Shown here: positions 43,901-55,905 of the stretch, piece after piece
Numbering within the stretch: the first letter of the stretch is position 1
How the letters are laid out: the number at the start of each line of letters is the position of its first letter
Source: Schizophyllum amplum
Lineage: Eukaryota; Basidiomycota; Agaricomycetes; Agaricales; Schizophyllaceae
Assembly (NCBI GenBank): GCA_007026445.1
Contig: VDMD01000053.1
Span: 62,001-126,000, forward strand
DNA: 64,000 nt
Direction of reading: 5' to 3'
Program-made: the position numbers and the translations under genes
Notes under the pieces: model-generated
Told to the model about the DNA's origin: nothing
What the model saw: only the letters and a program-made list of their open reading frames with translations
The model's database searches: none

Positions 43901-46667
43901 GTTCGAGGAGCTGGGGGTAGCGGGGTACTTCTGCGAGGTGGGCGGTGCTGTAAGGTTTTCCGACCCTACAGACCCCATCGAGGTACCACTTGACACCGAA
44001 CGAGGAGCAGGCTGCTTGGCGAGAGAGGGTAAGGTAGCGGTGGATGACGACTGGCTGGGTGGGCTGGATGACTGGCTAGGCACGCTAGATTCGAGACCAG
44101 TGGACTCGGGTGTATGTAGAGGTATACGCATATCATCACTGTCTGCCTCGAGCGCCGCGAATGCACCAAATGCCGCGTATCTAGAAGAAGCGGGTCAGTG
44201 TCGAGCGAGCAGGATAGCAATGGGATGAAGACAGCGATAGGAGAAGAGCAGAGCAGCGATGGAAGATGACAAAAAGAAGGCAGAATGGTGCGTGACAATG
44301 CCTTCAGCACGCGATTGACCGTCAGCACTGACTGCGACCGGCATGGGTATATAGTGTAAAAGTGTTTTACACTCACCTACCACCACCCGGCGCACGTCCG
44401 ACAAAATGTGCATACGGCATCTCTCCCGAGTGCTTGTCCGCCCACGAGATGTACCGCTCGCCCACGTCAAGCGCCGACTCGTCCGTCGTGTGTGTATCTG
44501 GGTAGCAACAGTCAGCATGTGATGGAATACCATCGATGGTCTACCACTCACCAGCGATAGACACGACACTCATCCGAGGTCGCGGACCTCGTGGTTCAGG
44601 AGAGATGAAGATGTTCGACGCAGACGAGTCCGAGCTCGCCGTCGACACGCGCCGTGCCAGAGCCGCGGGCATCAGCGGTACGGGCGGCGGCGGCGGCTCC
44701 CGCGACCTTACGTTCACCGACGGCGTTCGCGAGTTGACCGACGAACGCGCGTTTGTGAAGCTCGTCTTCGGCGTCGCGTACGGCGTGTTCGACCCCGACC
44801 CGGAAGACGACGTCTGCAAGCTGCTCTGCGATGACTGCGGCTGGACGTGCGAGCTGCGGCCTGTGCCGAAGGTTGAGGTCGAGGGCTGCTGGTCCAGCCG
44901 CGAGGACTGCTGATCCACATGCGCGTTCTCTTCTGCATGCACTCGCCTGCGCCGCTCGACTTCCAGCCGCATATTATGCTCTCCCTCGTGCGCCCGGTCC
45001 CACTGATCGTCCAGCAACGCGTCTTGCTGCCTCTCTTTCAGCCACATCTGCCGCTCCGTCTCCACCCACGCGTTCCGCTCTGCCTCCTGCTGCGCTTTCC
45101 GCTCTGATTCCAGCTGCATGCCTCGCTCGGCTTCTATCCGCGCGCTGCGCCTCGCCTCCACCTCCGCCAAGCGCAGACCGAGCTCATTGTGGGCAAACTG
45201 TGCGTTCGACGCGAACTCATCGCGAGCAGGCGGTACGTCATGCGCGGGTAATGAGTCGACCGGCCTCCTTGCCTGCGGGCCGTCCCGCGAATAGGGCGCA
45301 CCGAACTCATCCGGTGGATGCAGCGCCCCAAACTCATCGACGACCGAGCTTGCGCGTGAGTCGACGGAGCCTCGCGAGCGATAGGCGGCGTACTGCCCGC
45401 CGGACGCGCGGCTGTCGACGGAGTCCCTCGGGCGGCCGTCGAACTGCCCGGCCGACGCGCGGCTCGCACTGCTGTCGACGGAGCCTCGTGCGCCGTTCGC
45501 ACGATACCACCCTTGATCGATAGAGCCGCGGTACGAGTTGCGCGTGCCGCGGGATGAAATGCTGCGGAAACACGCGTTAGCAATGTGGTCTGCCTCATGT
45601 TATAGGGCCCGCGTGATGCAGGCGAGGAGGCGACGAGCTGACCCCCTGCTTCACTGGTATATCGAAAGCCCGGTCACTCACCTATCAAACGGCGTGTAGT
45701 GGTACCGCGACTGATACCGATCACCAACGTCCAGTGCCGACTCGTCGGTGGTGCGGGAGTCGAATGTGGCGACCGAGTAGGCGGGGGTAGGGGGTGCTTG
45801 GGAGCTTGAGGAGCGCCGGTAGTCGGAGGCGCGATATTGGTAGTGGCTAGGGATTGGCGATGGCGTGGACGTGTAGAGCGAGTCGGATGGTGGCTTTCCC
45901 GTGTATTCCAGAGGATAGTGAGCTTCTGGCGGACTATAGCCGGATCCCGATGGACCGTAGTCTGATTCCGGCGGGCTTGCGAGCGGGCCGGTAAGGATCT
46001 GGATGGGGGACAGACGAGCCTGAGTTGCCCATGTCAGTGAGATGGCTCTGGGCAACCTAGAAGAAGGTGACGCACCTGCACGGCCTGCCCCGATCATGTT
46101 CGTCCTACCCCCGCTCGTGTTCGTCGCAGCCCCCATCACGTTCATGCCAGCCCCGATCATGTTCATGCCAGCGCCCACGCCCGCCATGCGGCCTGCCATG
46201 ACGTCCAAGCTCGGCAAGTCAAAGGCGGCGACGGCGTCATCGTCAATGTCCGACGAGTTCGAGTCGTTCGAGTCGTTCTCGTAAGCGTCCTCGTTGAGGA
46301 GGGGGCGGGACGGCGTGGAGATGGTGTATGTGCCTGAGGCGCGCGGCTTGCCGTCCAGCAGCTCGGCCAGCGAGGGAAGCTGGAGGCGTTGGACCGCCGC
46401 GTCATCGATATCGGATGAGCCCGAGTCGTCGTCGTCAAAGTCTTCGTACACGGTCGCGGGGGAGCGGTCGGAGACGCGGATAACATTGGGGGGAGCGGTG
46501 TTTGTGGTGCCGTTCTTTCGAGGGGGGACACGCGCGTGAAGGCGGTCTGGACGTGCTGATTAGCGGCCGCGGTTCGAGATAGTCCAGGTACGCACCTGAT
46601 AGCTGCTGCTCGCCGTGCTCTCGTCGTCGCTCGCCCACTCCTCTTCGGTTGTTACTGCCGTCATCAT
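40905..46667 (-). CDS. Very large Ser/Pro-rich, mostly disordered protein; 5' part frameshifted
   Basis: Exons 46,596-46,667; 46,076-46,555; 45,682-46,019; 44,552-45,561; 44,377-44,497; 42,198-44,180; 40,905-42,156 (5,256 nt, about 1,751 residues). The start is the double ATG of MMTAVTTEEEWASDDE. Two acidic DSGSSDIDD-type segments follow, then a Glu/Arg coiled coil near residues 420-480 (LRLAEVEARRSARIEAE), a Tyr/Pro/Gly-rich segment (GYPGMPMPYPPPDDYPYG), and a long SxTPxR-type basic tail ending AASSSSVSEY. No catalytic domain is recognised; cytoskeletal or scaffold roles are only guesses. In this copy exon 2 lacks one G of a seven-G run (46,522-46,527) and exon 3 has one extra base near 45,991. 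The two cancel in length but scramble about 180 residues between them. The second, truncated copy at 54,536 has the expected base at both sites. Confidence 0.7.
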
Positions 46668-47690
46668 GCTAGTGTTTGGGGTTGGGTCGTGTACGGTGTC
46701 TTGTTTTCAAAATTGCTGCTCAGGGAACTTGGGGTGAGCGCTGAGATGCAAGATAGAAGCAAAGGGGAGCACGCACCACTCGATATGTGGCGGATGCTGG
46801 CCACTGCCGTCTCGTCGTACAAGCGCGCTAAAGGTCGTCTTGACTGTAGACAGCACGCGAAGGGCCGCTTGAGTGCGCGCGCCTGGGTAACGTACGACGG
46901 TGATTCGTGAAGGTGAACGATCAGGACAAGCCGCGAATTGACCGCGGCGTCAGGCGATGCGGCGATGGCGGCCCTGGGCTCGTCGGCCCCTGCTCGGCTC
47001 GTGATGACGCGTGGCGTGATGGTCGCAGCGTCGCGTGACGTTCGCACGGTTGATCCTGGCTGCTTACGGTCCCGTTTGGGAGAAAAGAGTGGTAAAGTTA
47101 ACGGCCTCATTTCGTGTATACAACTCGCGAACCGCTGCAGCTACGGCCTTCGGACCTGCCGGGCTCGCATCCTGGCCTCAATACAAGCCTGCCTTGCTCT
47201 TTTCCGCACTGCCAGCGTGCCCCCTGCCCCTCCTCTGGCCTCCTCAACACAAAGATCTCGCGCCCGATATCACGCTCTGTGACTAGATATATCCGGGTAG
47301 GGTATGCAAATTTCCCTGCCCATCGCTCCCAGCGATTGCCATCGTTTTTGGCCAGCATCCTCAATGCCTCTAACAATCCCTACTCGCCTTTCCTCCCTCT
47401 TCGCAGCTCTCTTTCTTCGCTGGCAATCCTCTCTCTGCCCGCATTTGGCTACTTCACGTACCGCCGGTCGCCTCCTCGTGTCCGTAAAATTGTTTTATAT
47501 CCGGCATCGAATATTCCACCTCAGGGTTCCCGCCATCACGCAGCTTCCCATCACCTTGGCTCAGCCCGTCTTGACAGATGAATGTGCCGGTTGCCGCGTC
47601 GTACACCTCGCTCCGCGAACAGCGATACATTGTGTAATTGCCCAAGTGTACTTGCATTTGAAAGACTATCTACTACTAAGCACGCTCGCC
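46668..47690. other. Promoter side of the large gene and gene-poor duplicated DNA (copy A)
   Basis: Contains the upstream region of the large gene. The - strand frames starting at 47,376 and 47,657 look moderately protein-like (for example YTMYRCSRSEVYDAATGTFI), but have no recognised domain and no splice chain. Their identity in copy B reflects recency and does not show selection. Confidence 0.35.
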
Positions 47691-47759
47691 GTTGCTCGCA
47701 TTGCTTCACACACCCACTCACCGGGCATTGCTTCAAGACCTTGTCAGCATCGCGCTACT

Positions 47760-48370
47760 AGGCTGTCTCGTACGCCGCTCACCGGACGAAGATCTATTGC
47801 TTCACGACCTCACGCCCCCGCGAGTCCGCACTTGGGCAACCGTACGCCACTCACCGGACGAAGATCTATTGCTTCACGACCTCACGCCCCCGCGAGTCCG
47901 CACTTGGGCAACAAGGGCCGAGACACCGATCACGCCGCTCGCCGGACGAAAATCTATTGCTTCACGACCTCGCTCGCTGGATAAATACGACCTCAAGGCC
48001 CGTGCTCGCCGGAGACCGTCCGCTGGGAAAATAAGGGCCGCACGCTCGCGGGACACCTCACGAGTTCGTCGGCGCTCGACGTCCCGCGCGATTTTCTGGA
48101 ACAATAACTACAATTTGTGTCGATTTGGGGTGTGGGGACCGTGCGCGGGCGAAAGGAGGTGTGAAGGCTCGGGCACCGGGAAAGATCACGCCGCTCGTGG
48201 GACGGGCAAGATCACGCCGCTCGCGGGACGACGATACATTGCTTCACGAACTCGTGAACTCGTTGCTCGCTGCGAAAAGACGACGCCCGCCAAAGTGTGC
48301 GACTTGCGAGCATCGCGTCCGCGCCCGCGTCCACGCCACTCGCGGGACGAAAATACATTGCTTCACGACT
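47760..48370. repeat. Recurring 30-35-bp module (…GGACGAAGATCTATTGCTTCACGAC)
   Basis: A module around CGCTCACCGGACGAAGATCT followed by ATTGCTTCACGACCTC occurs at about 47,776, 47,850, 47,935, 48,217 and 48,334. The first two share an identical intervening stretch (72-75-bp period); later ones are separated by unrelated sequence. The first two translate in frame as SPDEDLLLHDLTPPRVRTWA. Confidence 0.85.
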
Positions 48371-48417
48371 TTTTCAGCTCCTTGTCCGCGTCTCTGGAAA
48401 CGCGACGGTACAGAGGG

Positions 48418-49120
48418 CCGCCGGAAACGCCACGAAGGCCCTGCACGTCGAATGAGCGATCGAAAACCAAGATAAACTCACGACGTACCATGCACAAGTG
48501 CACGGCGGCGCGAAGCGCCGCCGCCACACTCCTGACACCCTCCCAGCCTGTCGGAAACCGTCGAGAAAGCCGTCCGCTTGGATCAGCAAAATAGGCGGCG
48601 GCGAGGACTCCGCGGAGACCCCTGAACATCGAATGAGCAATCAAGAATCAAGGAATAATCTCCACGCACCATAGACAAGTGCGTGGCGGCGCTTCGCGCC
48701 GCCCGCTGCGCTCCCAACTCCCCCCGCCGTCGAAAACGTCGACTAGAACTCCCGCGCGGATATTGGGAGATTTGACTTCATTTTGCGTTTATTTTGACCT
48801 GGGGACCGTCGTCGAAAAGCCTTGCGCTTAGACCGGCAGATGGGATAAAAAGCGCGGCGGAAATGCCGCGAAGGCCCTGAACGTCGAATGAGCAATCGAA
48901 AATTAAAACATATTCAGCACGCACCATAGACAAGTGCGCGGCGGCGCTTCGCGCCGCCCGCCGCGCTCCCAACTCCCTCCCCGCCTCCCCAAAACCGTCG
49001 AAAAGGTCCGCTAGAATTCCCGCGCGGATATTTTGACATTTGACTTCATTTTGCACCCATTTTGACCTTGGAAACGTCGTCGAAAAACCCTCCGCTTAGA
49101 CCGGCAAATGGGGTAACAGG
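48418..49120. repeat. Three tandem units of about 190-260 bp, each with a perfect GC hairpin
   Basis: Units begin near 48,418, 48,602 and 48,855 with GAAGGCCCTGAACGTCGAAT-like sequence, contain CACCATAGACAAGTGCG, and then an 8-3-8 hairpin GGCGGCGC-NNN-GCGCCGCC at 48,504-48,522, 48,685-48,703 and 48,940-48,958. They end with CGTCGAAAA and TCCGCTTAGACCGG. A fourth hairpin with a 9-bp stem lies at 49,260-49,280 outside the tandem set. On the - strand the units translate to related peptides (HLSMVRAEYVLIFDCSFDVQ). Confidence 0.85.
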
Positions 49121-49299
49121 CGCGGCGGGGGACGGGAGCGCGGGGTGTTGCCATGGCGACGGCGTCCGTGGCCAGCCGGGACCTCGCTGTCGGCGGGGCG
49201 CGCTACGCCAGAGTCAGTCGTGTATGAGGATAGCATCATTGGGGAATCACCTGAGAATAGGGCGGCGCGCAGCGCCGCCCGCGGAGCCCTCCCACTCGT

Positions 49300-51470
49300 C
49301 ACCGCTACCGTCGAATTTTGGCGAATTTTGGGGCTATTCTGACGTCCATATCTGCTTCGGCTATTGGTGTGGCGAGTGGCGGCTAGTGTCGGAGGTGTTG
49401 GGAACGTCGCGAGCGTCGAGAGCGTCCTGGGTATGGGAGCTTGAGTGCGACGAAGAGCACGCTGAGTGAAAGGTCGACAAGACAATTCGAGCGCAGGACA
49501 GGCGCAGGACACGAGAACAGTACTCACCGGCTCAGCATCCCGCAGCACGTAGGCGACAAGGAAGGTCGGCGGGTCAAGGGTCGCCGACGAGACTGTCAGA
49601 GTATAAGTCAAACGCGCCGAGCCCTTGCGGACTTTGCGGGGTACGGCGCAAAACAAAGCCAAACTCACCCCTTCGCGACCGATCAAACGGCATACCCTGA
49701 GCGTGTATTCTGAGCCTTGCCGCGTCGGGATCTCGCCCGGTGGTTGCCTGAGGCGCCGGATGTCACTGAATTCAGCGGTGTCAGAAGATCCATGTCAAAA
49801 TCGTGACTGGATTCGCCGCAATACTCGAAGCAGTCTCGGGTGGCGCGCACCTAGCGCACCCATCTTTCGAAGGGCGCCCGACCTCGATTTGACACCGAGG
49901 ATGGGTCAGACACATTCAAGACGAACGCTCTAGAGTACTAGAGTACGTCCTGCAAGTGGCGATGGGTGGGGTCCATGTCCCGTCTTACCGTTTCGGAAGG
50001 TTGAGAAGTTGTGAATGTCGAACTCGACATCCTTTGGTCTGCAAGTTGTCACTCGACTCCAAGATGTTTTCGCCTCAGGACTTGCTCATTTAGCGTTCAG
50101 AAATAGATTCCCGCTACTCGATTGCCCATCTTCGCCTTGCAGCTCACGCTACATCGCAAACAAGGGCCATTTTGTTATGTGGCGTCGTTTTCGGTGCGTC
50201 CATAGCACCGTCGTTCGAGCTCTCTCTGACGTTCTAGATCATTAATTCTAGTCTAAGACCAAATACCTCGACGCTCCGGGTTGCAGACTGCACCTGTGCT
50301 CCTCCCTTGCGACGATATGCACCACCCCCTCCTCCTCTCCTCGTACTTCACCGTCGGCCCAGTCTTTCCGATGACGGTGCCGCGTTCACGATTCCATCTT
50401 CCGAGGTCCGTCCGAACCTTCGGAGGATGACGCGCCGCCCGAAGAATGCCGCGCGCGGTCGAAGTAACGCCATTCCTCTATGCGGCCATTCTGCCCTTTG
50501 CATCTTCCATCGGAATTCGGTGCGTTTCCGCGCTCATCAACGGGGTCCTTGGCGCTGACAATTGGCATCAAAGTGATGGAAACGTGATGGGAAGCGACGG
50601 GACGTCGCTGTGCTCGCCGTCGCTGTGAGCATTTCCTCCTCTCTCACAGGGTGCGATACACACGCCTTCCGCCCGAGAGTCCAGGAATACGTGTTCTGCA
50701 TGACGAGATATTACCTCGCATTTGAGTCGCAGGCAGAGACGCACTGGACAAGGCGGGCGACGCGCACCAGCGGCGCGCCGTCTTTGTGAAGCTCAAAGGC
50801 TTCCAAAAGGGGATTTTGCTGATCTCTCAAGTTCAACACCCACACCGAATTTCCAGGCGCTTGTCGCTGAGTCGGCGGCCTCGTCACGCGTTACCAGTCA
50901 CTCGAGGTACGTTGCACGACGTCTCTTCTGTGCTTCGTTGGACGCGACGCACGACGGGGAGCACACAGAACGACTTGAACGTGCTGTGGCGCGTCCCCAA
51001 AGACCCGCTCGCAGAACTTCCGCGCTTCCGTCCTCGACTCCGCGTACGGCCGCCCATGCCCGAGTCGGTATGTTTCGCTGATTTGTGTTGCGAAGCGGGC
51101 TGACGTGCGATGCAGGGAAGTGTCGGCGAGTAACGAGCGCGTTTGACACTCCCCCTCGAATCTTCCACCTCTCGGTGCCCAGATCACGGCCTCAAATTCG
51201 CGCCGACCTGTCGGGCCGCGGTAGTCATCGCTTTGACGTTTTTGCGGCGGGCGGTAGCGAGGCGACGCGCTCTCGCGGAGGAAATAGCCGTATTGCAGAG
51301 TATAAAGTCCAGCCACTTCCTTCGGTGTCAACATCCCCCCACCGCTTCTACTCACTCAATCACCAATCACTCCTCGTCCCTCTCTGCTGCCGGCGTCTCC
51401 GAGTGGCTCCTTTACGCTTGTGTAAGGTGCGTCCTTTTCCTTTGAATGCTGCAGTCAACTGATTACGAGT
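49300..51470. other. Gene-poor duplicated DNA (copy A)
   Basis: No confident gene. Short frames such as CDTHAFRPRVQEYVFCM near 50,650-50,700 and VLWRVPKDPLAELPRFRPRL near 50,980-51,035 look protein-like and persist in copy B with substitutions, but competing frames are also open and no complete exon chain could be built. Confidence 0.35.
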
Positions 51471-51479
51471 CTCTAGGTT

Positions 51480-52760
51480 CGCCTATCGCACATCAACTTT
51501 GCAAACACCCATCCCGGCTCTCCTGTCACCCCCAACACGCAGTTCGTCAACACCTCGACTTGTTCATTCGTCAGTAAGTCGTTACTCTCACTTCACTTAG
51601 GCTCAATACTGATCTGTCCCACGTATATTAGGCTTGATCGCCGCGTCCGCCTCATGTCGCTGACCTCATTCAATACAAAACTGACCGTGCCCAGCTTCCG
51701 TCCTACCATCACGTCCGTCCGCGTCTCCCCGACCTGCCTCCTCAGCGCACTTGACGCTACCTTCGACGCCGCCCACGACGAGGTCGACGGCCTTCGACGT
51801 TCTTGACATGCTACGACGCCTTCGTTGACGCAGTGACCGACCTCGCGACCTTGCTTGTCGGGTTGCGTGCCGCGACGACGGCGAGTCCGAGACGGGCGGG
51901 TGATCTCGGACGACGTTTAGGACGTCGGGATGGACGGCGACCTGTAGGGCGTGCACGACGGCGGCTTCAGCCGACGCTTCACGACGTCCGACGTGTGCGC
52001 AGCGTCGACGCGGATGCCCAGGTACGTTGGGCGAGCAATACGACGCTTCCGCCTTGGCTCGTCGTCGTGCCTGGCAGCGAGCTGATCATCATCTTCGCAG
52101 CCACGTCACTCGTCGTCGCTGCCGCCGCTGGCGACGACGACGACGACGAGTTTTCTCGTCGTGCCTCGGTACGTGTCCGCGACGCTGCGCTTTGCACGTG
52201 GCTGAACGCTTTGCAGAGTCGTGACATTCAGACCTACCCAAGCCACCAACAACGAATCGATCCTCACGTCTATCCCACCCCGCTCCTCTGCCCCTACAAC
52301 GTCTTGGCGAGCTCGAGTGAGTTCACGTTTCTCACGCGCGTAACGATACTGACCGAGGATTTGCCCTCATCCAGGTCTGTCACGACGTAACATGCGGCAA
52401 CAACGAATCACCCCTCACGACCGTCGCTTACACACGCACCCACAACTTCACGGCGAGGTCGGGGCCGCGTTCACTCAGGTACGTAGTTTGATTATTATGA
52501 CCGTAGCTGGGCTGACGTGTTCCGCAGCGCGTCACCGACCTCGGCGCCACACTCACCGCTGCCGTTCCCCGCGCGTCTACGACCACATCTGCCGATCCAA
52601 GCGGGGCGGTCCTGGAGAGAATCATACGAAACATAGTCAAAACTCAATACATGCGGGCGGGGAGTCTCGGGAACAGCCTTGACTGCTTCGAGAACGACGA
52701 GCACGGTCATGGCGCTGCGGCCCGGGACAGCGCCGTCGCGCTCCTCATACGTGGTAAGTT
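51480..52760 (+). other. Possible decayed multi-exon coding region (copy A)
   Basis: Several + strand blocks are joined by good splice sites. A frame running to YPTPLLCPYNVLASS ends at a GTGAGT donor (about 52,318). It can be joined to LSRRNMRQQRITPHD...LHGEVGAAFTQ, which ends at a GTACGT donor (about 52,481). The acceptor TTCCGCAG then leads into RVTDLGATLTAAVPR... as far as ALLIRG and a GTAAGT donor (about 52,753). In copy B the last block has lost about 35 bp and one further base, which breaks the frame. No family is recognised. Confidence 0.25.
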
Positions 52761-53559
52761 GCATGAAGTTGTAATCAATACTTCAGCTAATGCAGCCTTG
52801 TAGCCTTATTCCCGCGATCCCCGTCGCGTCTATGTCTTGTTCTTCCCCGATGTGGCGAGACGCGGGAGACTGCCGCGAGCACGCCATGTCATGCGGGCCG
52901 TCTCATTGGGTCGACGCGGGAGAGAGAGAGGTATGTTCGTATCGGGCTGACCTGCTGTCCGGTGAGTATTAATTTATGATCACCACGTCGCCGCCCCTTG
53001 TTTTCACACCCAACGCGTATTATAGCAATACACGTATATAACATATGCTGTCCCCTTCCTTACTCGTAGATATTTACCTAGTTTACCACTACCTCACTCA
53101 ACTTGCCTGCACGAAGGCCCTTCGTTTACATTTCCGTCAGTTTGATTTCCGGTTCCCCCACCTCCCGTCTACTCGTATACAGGTCGAAGACCCCGCCGTG
53201 CAGTACTCTCGTACCCGTACCCGTGGTCTAGACCGTGCGAGCAGCTTGGGTTTCGCTGGCGACCCACGCGCGCGATTTCGTTGAGGAGGAGGGCCTCCAT
53301 TTACGTAGTAGTTTTGTACCTCGTAGACAGTGAAATAAAAATGGTTTTGGCTTCGAAATACGTCCCGCGAGTCCGTGGACCCTCTGCTCAACAGTGCGCC
53401 GAAGGCGACGTGCGTGTCGTGCGTTTTGCGAGTGAGTACAGATGGAGCCCATTTGTGTTCGGTGTTGTCTTGACCCTCCCCCCCGTTCACTCTCGCCTAT
53501 CTCAGCTTCTCATCGACGTGTTGCTTGAATGGCTTGCCCGGATCGCAAGTTCCGTCACT

Positions 53560-53885
53560 CCTTTCAATGAGTGCATTCACGCTCCCTCCCCTCACCTCCC
53601 TCCTCGCCCTTCTCCTCCCTCGTCTCTCCCTCCCTCTCTCGTGCCCTCACTACTTCCTTGATTGAGGCGTCACCTCTGTCGTCGTGTTGCTAGGATTGCA
53701 AGTTCCGTCACTCCTTTCAATGAGTGTATTCACGCTCCCTCCCCTCGTTCCTTACCTCCCCCCCCAGCCCCCTTCTCCTCGCTCCTCTCCCTCCTTCTCC
53801 CTCCTTCTCCCTCCTTCTCCCTCCTTCTCCCTCCTTCTCCCTCCCTCTCCCTCCTTCTCCCCTCTCCCTGACTCGTATCGTCTCT
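53560..53885. repeat. CT-rich (CTCCCTCCTT)n stretches, copy A
   Basis: A duplicated line TTCCGTCACTCCTTTCAATG appears twice (53,551 and 53,706), each followed by CT-rich DNA. The second is followed by about seven copies of TCTCCCTCCT, an expansion largely absent from copy B at 63,730-63,770. Confidence 0.85.
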
Positions 53886-54085
53886 CCTGCCTCGATTTAG
53901 ACGTCAATGCTCTCATAGTCTGTTCTACTCCGCACAATTCTCGCACTCTGTGCACCCGCCGGTCGCTTTATTCACGGTACCTCCCTCCGACCCCTCCTCC
54001 CCCCTCAGCAACTCATAAAACCTGCCACTCACTCACTCAACCACATCTCTCTCGCCCCTTCCCAACTCGCCGTACTCGTCCGTCT

Positions 54086-54534
54086 ATCTACTCATTTCAT
54101 CTAAATACTTGTGGCCCCTCCCTCTCGCGCTCCCTCCTCCCCCCTCCTCCCTCTTTCGCGCTCCCTTCCCTTCCCTTCGCACCTTCGCCTACTCGCTCGG
54201 CCACTTACTCGCTTATCTGCACACGTCGACTCACTTACGCACCTCCCTCTCGCGCTCTCTCGCGCTCCCCCTCCCCCTTCCCCCTCCCCTTCCCCTCGCG
54301 CTCCTCCTGCCCATCCCCTTCCTCGCGTTCAACTTTGTAAGTCAAAAATCGTTATATTGCAACTATCTACAGACATCTTCGTACAACGTGAGCTACGAGA
54401 TCTCAACGTGCCACAATTGTGGCACGTCGAGTGGCGCGAGTGCATGTCGCGGAGGGGAGCGGCAAGCGGTCGCCTCCACCTCCACCATGCGCACGCCGAG
54501 CGAGGCTATCGCGCGCATACGGTACGTCCTTCGG
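54086..54534. other. Junction DNA between duplication copies
   Basis: CT-rich DNA without a gene. It is either the true right end of the duplicated unit, with its copy-B counterpart beyond the window, or filler at the duplication joint. The last 20-30 bases of copy B already diverge from it. Confidence 0.5.
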
Positions 54535-54535
54535 C

Positions 54536-55905
54536 CTCCTTGCCTGCGCGTCGTCCCGCGAATAGGGCGCACTGAACTCATCCGGTGGATGCAACGCGCC
54601 GAACTCATCGACGACCGAGCTTGCCCGCGAGTCGACCGAGCCGCGTGAGCGATACGCTGCGTACTGCCCGCCGGACGCGCGACTGTCGATGGAATCCCTC
54701 GGGCGGCTTGCACCGCTGTCGACGGACCCTCGTGCGCCGTTCGCACGATACCACCCTTGATCGATAGAGCCGCGGTACGAGTTGCGCGTGCCCCGGGATG
54801 AACTGCTGCGGAAACACGCGTCAGCAATGTGGTCTGCCTCATGTTATAGGGCCCGCGTGATGTGGGCGAGGAAGCGACGAGCTGGACCCCCGTGCTTCCC
54901 TGCTGCATCGAAAGCCCGGGCACTCACCTATCGAACGGCGTGTAGTGGTACCGCGGACTGATACCGATCCCCTACGTCCAGCGCCGACTCGTCGGTCGTG
55001 CGGGAGTCGAATGTGGCGACCGAGTAGGCGGGGGTTGGGGGTGCTTGGGAGCTTGAGGAGCGCCGGTAGTCGGAGGCGCGATATTGGTAGTGGCTAGGAA
55101 TTGGCGATGGCGTGGACGTGTAGAGCGAGTCGGATGGTGGCTTTTCCGTGTATTCCAGAGGATAGTGAGCTTCTGGCGGACTATAGCCGGATCCCGATGG
55201 ACCGTAGTCTGATTCCGGCGGGCTTGCGAGCGGGCGGTAAGGATCTGGATGGGGGACAGACGAGCCTGAGTTGCCCATGTCAGTGAGATGGCTCTGGGCA
55301 ACCTAGAAGAAGGTGACGCACCTGCACGGCCTGCCCCGATCATGTTCGTCCTACCCCCGCTCGTGTTCGTCGCAGCCCCCATCACGTTCATGCCAGCCCC
55401 GATCATGTTCATGCCAGCGCCCACGCCCGCCATGCGGCCTGCCATGACGTCCAAGCTTGGCAAGTCGAAGGCGGCGACGGCGTCATCGTCGATATCCGAC
55501 GAGTTCGAGTCGTTCTCGTAGGCGTCTTCGTTGAGGAGGGGGCGGGACGGCGTGGAGATGGTGTATGTGCCTGAGGCGCGCGGCTTGCCGTCCAGCAGCT
55601 CGGCCAGCGAGGGAAGCTGGAGGCGTTGGACCGCCGCGTCATCGATATCGGATGAGCCCGAGTCGTCGTCGTCAAAGTCTTCGTACACGGTCGCGGGGGA
55701 GCGGTCGGAGACGCGGATAACATTGGGGGGAGCGGTGTTTGTGGTGCCGTTCTTTCGAGGGGGGGACACGCGCGTGAAGGCGGTCTGGACGTGCTGATCA
55801 GCGGCCGCGGTTCGAGATAGTCCAGGTACGCACCTGATAGCTGCTGCTCGCTGTGCTCTCGTCGTCGCTCGCCCACTCCTCTTCGGTTGTTACTGCCGTC
55901 ATCAT
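54536..55905 (-). pseudogene. Truncated second copy of the large gene (5' exons only)
   Basis: Starts at the same MMTAVTTEEEW double ATG (55,905) and keeps the seven-G run (VSPPRKNGTTNTAPP in frame) and the spliced GSSVPHPDPYRPLASPP junction that copy A has lost. It then carries its own one-base insertion near 54,955 (YQSAV instead of YQSRYHY) and is cut off in exon 4 at the duplication border (…DDAQARRPKDV), where unrelated sequence follows. It lacks the remaining 1,300 or so residues. Confidence 0.85.

Larger units (their letters stand above)
45264..54085. repeat. Segmental duplication, copy A
   Basis: Left border inside exon 4 of the large gene; the shared run starts at CGGCCTCCTTGCCTGCG. 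Right limit of visible similarity is about 54,085. Copy A aligns collinearly with 54,535-64,000 with only scattered substitutions and indels. It contains the 5' exons of the large gene, its promoter, then gene-poor DNA with internal repeats at 47,760-48,370 and 48,418-49,120. Confidence 0.92.

Noticed and set aside
47304..47984. A 226-codon + strand frame, identical in both duplication copies
   Set aside because: Arg/Ser-rich, runs through the repeat modules, no domain. Identity between copies reflects recent duplication, not selection.
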